Shown one piece after another: positions 6,354 through 9,928 of a DNA stretch of 9,928 nt. The notes under the pieces are model-generated. The model made no database searches, had not been told where the DNA came from, and saw nothing but the letters and a program-made list of their open reading frames with translations. The stretch spans positions 1-9,928 of the forward strand of contig JACQTN010000367.1 of NCBI GenBank assembly GCA_016210785.1, written 5' to 3'. This stretch comes from Armatimonadota bacterium. GTDB lineage: Bacteria > Sysuimicrobiota > Sysuimicrobiia > Sysuimicrobiales > JACQTN01. Every line of letters begins with the position of its first letter. The first letter of the stretch is position 1. The translations under genes and the position numbers were made by a program.

Positions 6354-6382
6354 GGGTGAAGTGGCGCAAAGCCACTTCGCCC
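6354..6382 (-). terminator. Hairpin after the LysR gene
   Basis: GGGTGAAGTGGC (6354-6365) and GCCACTTCGCCC (6371-6382) pair over 12 positions with one mismatch and a 5-base loop. The hairpin starts 11 bases beyond the stop codon of the LysR gene. It is a good candidate 3' end for that transcript. No T-run follows on the minus strand, so it may rely on Rho or act as an RNA stabiliser. Confidence 0.5.
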
Positions 6383-6393
6383 AACCTTATGGG

Positions 6394-7290
6394 CTAGACC
6401 CGCGCTATCTCCCGGCTGCGGGCCAGGAGGTCCAGGAAGGCCTGGGCTGCCCGGGTCAGGCGCTTGTCGCGGTGGCGCACGATGTACAGGGGCCGCTCGA
6501 TGCGCAGGTCTTCCACGGGGAGGATTCCCAGCAGTCCCGCGTTGACCTCCAGCGTCACGGCGAACCGGCTGATGATGGAGACTCCCAGGTTCGCCGCCAC
6601 CGCCTGCTTGATGGCTTCCGCGCTTCCCAGTTCCATCACCGGGGTCAGCGTGAGATTCATGCGGGCGAAGGCTTCCTCGATCGCTTCGCGCGTCCCCGTG
6701 CCGCGCTCCCGGACCAGCAGGGGCTCGCGGATCAGGTCCGCCAGCGTCACGCGCTCGCGCGAGGCCAGCGGATGGCCGGCCGCGGCGATGGCCACCAGGG
6801 AGTCCATCAGGAACGGCTCCACCACCAGGTCCTTGCCGGTCACGCTCCAGCCTACCACGCCCAGGTCCAGCTCGTTGCGCAGCAGGCGTTCCTGGATGCG
6901 CCGCGAGTTGGCGATGTCCAGGCGCACCTCCACCTGGGGATGGTTGCGCTTGTAGTCGCCCAGCAGCGGGGGCAGGATGTAGGTGCCCGGCGTGGTGCTG
7001 GCGCCGATGATCAGGCGCCCGCGGCGTAGCTTCTGCACGTCCTCCAGCGCGGCCTGGGTCTCGTCCACCAGGGACAGGATGCGCCGCGCATACTCTTCCA
7101 GCGTGCGCCCGGCCTCCGTCAGGTAGATGCGCTTGCCGATCTGCTCGAACAGGTCCACGCCCAGGGACCGTTCCAGGTCGGCCACCTGGATGCTCACCGA
7201 CGGCTGGCTGATGCGCAGTTCCTCGGCGGCCCGCGAGTAACTGCCCAGCCGGGCGACGGTCTGAAAGATCTTCAACTGGTGCAGGTTCAC
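6394..7290 (-). CDS. LysR-family transcriptional regulator
   Basis: The 298-residue protein is a typical LysR regulator, a DNA-binding protein that responds to a small effector. An N-terminal winged helix-turn-helix covers about residues 1-60 (MNLHQLKIFQTVARLGSYSR, then RISQPSVSIQVADLE and LTEAG). A linker helix and a two-lobed effector domain follow, with GRLIIGASTTPGTYILP, RERGTGTRE and GVSIISRFAV. This pattern is closest to the CysL/CysB-like group, some members of which sit next to selenium-metabolism genes. The GTG at 7290 is the best start: GGTGGAG lies 8 bases upstream and the product then begins at the family's usual position. An in-frame ATG at 7338 would sit at the presumed transcription start. 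The gene is downstream of tctBA on the same strand, with 114 bases between. It may regulate tctBA or the divergent selD; the target is inferred only from position. Confidence 0.92.
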   Translation of the reverse strand: MNLHQLKIFQTVARLGSYSRAAEELRISQPSVSIQVADLERSLGVDLFEQIGKRIYLTEAGRTLEEYARRILSLVDETQAALEDVQKLRRGRLIIGASTTPGTYILPPLLGDYKRNHPQVEVRLDIANSRRIQERLLRNELDLGVVGWSVTGKDLVVEPFLMDSLVAIAAAGHPLASRERVTLADLIREPLLVRERGTGTREAIEEAFARMNLTLTPVMELGSAEAIKQAVAANLGVSIISRFAVTLEVNAGLLGILPVEDLRIERPLYIVRHRDKRLTRAAQAFLDLLARSREIARV

Positions 7291-7340
7291 CGCACGCGCT
7301 CCACCGCACGAGTTCCACAACTGGAGTGTGTTCACCATCC

Positions 7341-7349
7341 ATCATACCA
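7341..7349 (-). promoter_or_regulatory. Extended -10 promoter of the LysR gene
   Basis: On the minus strand TGG-TATGAT gives an extended -10 element, with no strong -35 at 17 bases. Transcription would begin around 7334, leaving a leader of about 45 bases before the GTG at 7290, which supports that start over the ATG at 7338. The leader includes a small inverted repeat TCCA-N4-TGGA (7314-7325) that might be an autoregulatory site. Confidence 0.45.
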
Positions 7350-7404
7350 GGGAGGAGGAGACGCCGGAAGTGGTGGCGCGGCGGGACCGCGGCCGCCGGC
7401 GGGG

Positions 7405-8868
7405 TTACGGCTTCCGACCTGGTGCGCCGGGGGCGACCTGCCCGGCCCCCCTGTCCGCCAGGCCGACGGCGAGGGAGAGGAGCCACAGCGCCGCCGTCAG
7501 CAGGGCGCCCACCAGGCTGGGCGGCTGCAGCAGGAAGTCCGGGACGTTCCACCGCGTCCCGGCCATGGCCAGCATGAACTGCTGTTCCGCCACAGGGCCC
7601 AGCACCAGTCCCATCAGCGCGGGACCCAGGGGATATCCCGCGGCCAGCAGCGCGTACCCCACCACGCCCACCGCCAGCAGCACGCCCACGTCGAAGAGGC
7701 TCTGCGCGGCCGCGTAGGCGCCGGTGAGGGCGGCCAGCAGCACGCCCGGCCAGACGATGCCTCGCGACGCCCGGAGCGCCCCCAGTCCCAGCGCACCGGC
7801 GAGCCGCCACAGGGGGATCAGCAGCGCGGCAGCGGCCAGGAAGGCCACGGCCGTTCCGGAGAGCATCTCCCCTTGCTGTAGCGCGGTGCGACCCCCGGCG
7901 GCCATGCTCTTCATGAAGAATAGCCCCACGACGATGGCCGTCACCGCGTCTGCGGGAACCCCGAGCAGCAGCGTGGGCAGCCAGGCGGTCGCCATGCCCG
8001 CATGCCGGGCCACGTCCCCCGCGGCCGCGGGTGTCGGTGCATGCCCGCCGGGTTGCGCACCCTGCTCGTCCGCCGGCGGCGCCAGGCGGCCCGCGATCTC
8101 CGCACCCGCCCCCGGGATCATGCCCGTCAGGGCACCGAAAGCTCCCCACCGGAGGATCTCCGGAGTCCGGAGCGGCGCCCGCGCCCGGGGACCCAGATAC
8201 GCGCTCCGCGCCGCATCGGGCTCCGTGGCGGGCGCGCTGGCGGTGACCACCGCGCGGATGACCCGGCTCACCACGAGCAGGCCCAGGATCACCGGGAGGA
8301 ACTGCAGGCCGGTGAGCAGTTCCGGGCGTCCGAAGGTGAAGCGGGGGAAGCCCAGGCTGCGGTCCGGGCCGCTAGTGGACAGCAGGAGCCCGATCAGCAG
8401 GGAGAGGAGCGCCCGCATGGGCGCGGCGGACGCGGTGAGGACGGCGGCGCTCATGGCGAAGATCGCGACCCAGAAGAACGCCGCCGGTCCCAGGCGCACC
8501 ACGGGACCGGCCATCGATAGCGCTGCGGTCAGCACCACTGCACCGGCGAGGGAGCCCACGGCCGCCGCGGTCCCCCGATCGGTGCCCCCCGGTGCGGACG
8601 GCATGTCGCTTTCCGGGGGCGCGGACGGGCCCGCCGGCTCGGCGTGGAACACCGCGGCGACGGTCCCGGCGACGATGATAGCCGTGAGCGCCACCATGGG
8701 ATCGACGTAGAGGGCCAGGGGAGCCAGCAACGCCACGGTCGCGGCCGGGCCCAGGCGCGCGACGGCGCCCGCGGCCAGCCCGCACACGCCTGCCGAGACC
8801 ACCAGGGCCAGCACCTCCGGCCTGAACAGCAGCGCCAGCGGCGGTCCCAGCGTGCCCACGGCGCTCAC
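7405..8868 (-). CDS. tctA: TctA-like large membrane subunit of a tripartite tricarboxylate-type transporter, divergent
   Basis: TctA is the large multi-spanning subunit of secondary transporters that import carboxylates delivered by a periplasmic TctC binding protein. The 487-residue product is near the usual length of about 500 and is almost wholly hydrophobic helices. Family landmarks visible include LGPAATVALLAPLAL (about 39-53), FPRFTFGRPELLTGLQF (about 174-190), IPGAGAEIA (251-259), LLGVPADA, FDVGVLLAVGVVGY and GLVLGPVAEQQ. Several signatures are degraded. The first PGLGP is RLGP, the usual YGGSTTAIL...PGE block after the third helix is replaced by a Pro/Ala-rich stretch (about 76-95), and APEAANNA reads as AAGDVARHA. 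I chose the GTG at 8868, which overlaps the tctB stop by 4 bases (GTGA), giving coupled translation. A longer open frame to 9150 runs inside tctB and is rejected. Family is clear; substrate and activity are uncertain. Confidence 0.85.
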   Translation of the reverse strand: MSAVGTLGPPLALLFRPEVLALVVSAGVCGLAAGAVARLGPAATVALLAPLALYVDPMVALTAIIVAGTVAAVFHAEPAGPSAPPESDMPSAPGGTDRGTAAAVGSLAGAVVLTAALSMAGPVVRLGPAAFFWVAIFAMSAAVLTASAAPMRALLSLLIGLLLSTSGPDRSLGFPRFTFGRPELLTGLQFLPVILGLLVVSRVIRAVVTASAPATEPDAARSAYLGPRARAPLRTPEILRWGAFGALTGMIPGAGAEIAGRLAPPADEQGAQPGGHAPTPAAAGDVARHAGMATAWLPTLLLGVPADAVTAIVVGLFFMKSMAAGGRTALQQGEMLSGTAVAFLAAAALLIPLWRLAGALGLGALRASRGIVWPGVLLAALTGAYAAAQSLFDVGVLLAVGVVGYALLAAGYPLGPALMGLVLGPVAEQQFMLAMAGTRWNVPDFLLQPPSLVGALLTAALWLLSLAVGLADRGAGQVAPGAPGRKP

Positions 8869-9332
8869 CACCCCAGCACGCCCACCGGGAGCGGGACCTT
8901 GAGCTTCGCGTACACCGCGTAGACCAGCAGCGTCAGAAGCGCTGCCGCGGGAAGGCTCCGCCACGGGGAGACGCCCATGCGCAGCATCACCAGCAGAGCC
9001 GCCAGCCAGGCGCTCAGGCGGAACCCCAGATAGGGGAGCAGCCCCGCGTATGCCGCACCCGCGGCGGCCACTACCAGGATGCCGGCCGCGGGCCGCCCAG
9101 TTAGCGCGGCGCGGAGCCGCCGCAGCCCCAACCAGGAAGCGGTCCGCCATCCGTGCACCAGCAGCCCGATGCCGGTGATGATCATCAGAATCCCCACGGC
9201 CTGCGGGAACAGCCCAGGACCCGGGATGCCGTCCTCCAGCCTGGGGAAGCTTCGCGCCGACAGGAACACCGCCGCGCCCACCAGGGCGGCGGCGCCACCG
9301 ACCGGAACATCGTGCGCGGACGTGTCCTTCAC
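8865..9332 (-). CDS. tctB: TctB-like small membrane subunit of a tripartite tricarboxylate-type transporter
   Basis: The 155-residue product is a four-helix membrane protein of the TctB family, partner of TctA. After a short polar N-terminus come a helix (VGGAAALVGAAVFLSA), the family-typical loop GIPGPGLFPQAVGIL, a second helix, and a C-terminal pair of helices that includes the LLPYLGFRLSAWL block common in TctB. The only start available near the family's N-terminus is the GTG at 9332; no strong ribosome binding site precedes it. The stop overlaps the tctA start by 4 bases, so the two form an operon in the order tctB-tctA. No tctC gene for the solute-binding protein is in the window; such genes are often scattered elsewhere in genomes with many tct systems. 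The gene is divergent from selD. Confidence 0.85.
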   Translation of the reverse strand: MKDTSAHDVPVGGAAALVGAAVFLSARSFPRLEDGIPGPGLFPQAVGILMIITGIGLLVHGWRTASWLGLRRLRAALTGRPAAGILVVAAAGAAYAGLLPYLGFRLSAWLAALLVMLRMGVSPWRSLPAAALLTLLVYAVYAKLKVPLPVGVLGW

Positions 9333-9387
9333 GTCGCGTAGGATTCGTGCACGCCCGGCCGGCCTCCTGGCCCGCGTGGGGCGCAGA

Positions 9388-9396
9388 TGCTACAAT
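9388..9396 (+). promoter_or_regulatory. Extended -10 promoter of selD
   Basis: TGC-TACAAT forms an extended -10 element 40 bases before the selD ATG. The hexamer 17 bases further upstream (TGGCCC) is a poor -35, as is common when the extended -10 is present. The 104-base gap to the divergent tctB start makes this the natural place for selD transcription to begin. Confidence 0.5.
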
Positions 9397-9436
9397 GGGC
9401 TCGATGTTGAAGCCGGATGCTTAGCGGGAGGCAGGG

Positions 9437-9928
9437 ATGAGCGAGCGCGAGCGGATCCGCCTCACCACCATGGTGGCCTGCGCGGGTTGAGCGTCCAAGC
9501 TCAGCCCGGCGGACCTGGGGCAGGTCCTGCGACAACTTCCGGCGATCAGCGATCCTCGCGTGCTGGTCGGGCCGGCCACGCGTGACGACGCCGCCGTCTA
9601 CCAGGTGAGCGACGACCTGGCCCTGGTGCAGACGGTGGACCTCTTCACGCCGGTGGTGGACGACCCGTACTGGTTCGGAGCGATCTCCGCCGCCAACAGC
9701 CTGTCGGACATCTATGCGATGGGCGCCAGGCCGGTCTTTGCCCTGAACGTGGTGGGATTTCCGCGCGGCAAGATCCCGCTGGACGTCCTGGGTGAGATTC
9801 TGCGGGGCGGGGCGGAGAAGGCGAAGGAGGCCGGGATCGACATCATCGGCGGCCACAGCCTGGACGATCCGGAGCCCAAGTACGGCCTGGTCGTCACGGG
9901 ATTCGTGCACCCGCGGCGCGTCCTCACC
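9437..9928 (+). CDS. selD: Selenophosphate synthetase, selenocysteine-containing (5' part, runs off the window)
   Basis: SelD makes selenophosphate from selenide and ATP, the selenium donor for selenocysteine-tRNA and for selenium-modified tRNA bases. Only the first 164 codons are present; the family is about 350 residues. The start is ATG 9437 with GGGAGG five bases upstream. Codon 18 (9488-9490) is TGA, in the context CAG-U-ASK. It aligns exactly with catalytic Cys17 of the E. coli enzyme, and K21 aligns with its catalytic Lys20. Reading continues in frame for the remaining 146 codons with strong SelD features: TRDDAAVY, QTVDLFTPVVDDPYWFG, ANSLSDIYAMGARP and the ATP/metal-binding IIGGHS. 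TGA must therefore be read as selenocysteine. A SECIS-like hairpin follows it. Divergent from tctBA. Gene identity is very sure; Sec insertion is strongly supported by alignment. Confidence 0.95.
9488..9530 (+). promoter_or_regulatory. Selenocysteine UGA codon and bacterial SECIS-like hairpin
   Basis: The TGA at 9488-9490 is followed by a stem GGACCTG (9511-9517) and CAGGTCC (9521-9527) with a GGG apical loop. Two more pairs (9509-9530 and 9510-9529) form past one bulged T. The apical loop begins 27 bases after the TGA and opens with G. Both agree with known bacterial SECIS elements, which lie within the coding sequence just after the UGA and recruit SelB. The stem is seen directly; its function is inferred from position and from the SelD alignment. 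Confidence 0.7.

Noticed and set aside
6097..6384. Repetitive 95-codon open frame on the minus strand in the gap ahead of der
   Set aside because: Its apparent peptide repeats (RHVQRR, AHRTHGAP) are just translations of the DNA direct repeats. It starts inside the LysR terminator hairpin and has no supporting ribosome binding site.
7291..7338. ATG at 7338 as the LysR start
   Set aside because: It adds 16 residues unlike LysR N-termini, lies at the predicted transcription start, and has no good ribosome binding site. The GTG at 7290 has GGTGGAG at good spacing.
4628..8149. A single 1173-codon open frame on the minus strand covering der and continuing far upstream through the LysR and tctA regions
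   Set aside because: Only the der part (from 5983) looks like protein. Upstream the frame is an Arg/Gly/Pro-rich shadow of the LysR and tctA genes and of the repeat gap, as expected in GC-rich DNA where stops are rare.
8869..9150. An N-terminal extension of TctA inside tctB
   Set aside because: The extra 94 residues are low-complexity and unlike TctA. The GTG at 8868 overlapping the tctB stop gives the family's normal N-terminus.
9404..9424. Six-codon leader peptide (MLKPDA) ahead of selD
   Set aside because: It has no ribosome binding site and is within what chance would give; nothing suggests attenuation.
9488..9490. TGA in selD as a nonsense mutation or sequencing error
   Set aside because: It falls exactly at the catalytic Cys/Sec position, is followed by a SECIS-like hairpin, and both flanks remain in frame and SelD-like. 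A random stop would be unlikely to land there.

Overview
The window is very GC-rich bacterial chromosomal DNA. Its genes are tightly packed, with a few repeat-bearing gaps. I cannot name the species. Three things suggest a GC-rich soil or sediment bacterium, possibly known only from metagenomes, that makes selenoproteins: frequent GTG starts, REP-like intergenic palindromes, and a selD gene that itself appears to carry an in-frame selenocysteine UGA. That placement is inference, not a taxonomic assignment.

Left part (1-3400): an FAD-dependent glycerol-3-phosphate dehydrogenase gene (glpD, + strand) sits behind a structured leader. It converges on a NagD-type HAD phosphatase (- strand). Next comes a short chimeric ABC-transporter remnant: the N-terminal half of an ATPase fused in frame to one membrane helix that looks like a permease tail. 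Two different palindromic intergenic repeats flank the HAD gene. Glycerol-3-phosphate oxidation and small-phosphoester hydrolysis may be related jobs here.

Middle part (3400-6400): a Phd/YefM-RelE type toxin-antitoxin pair has its own readable promoter and operator-like inverted repeat. It converges on a tiny membrane-anchored protein gene of unknown function. A perfect 12-bp inverted repeat joins the two 3' ends and encodes the last codons of the small protein. The ribosome-assembly GTPase der follows on the - strand, preceded by a gap of about 410 bases that contains direct repeats in the order A-B-B'-A'.

Right part (6390-9928): a LysR-family regulator, then tctA and tctB of a tripartite tricarboxylate-type transporter, all lie on the - strand. 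No binding-protein gene (tctC) is visible. TctA has lost much of its family signature. Divergent from tctB is the 5' part of selD (selenophosphate synthetase), which runs off the right edge. Its catalytic residue is encoded by TGA at codon 18, followed by a SECIS-like hairpin. An ordinary gene caller would miss or truncate this gene. It is the strongest biological point in the window.
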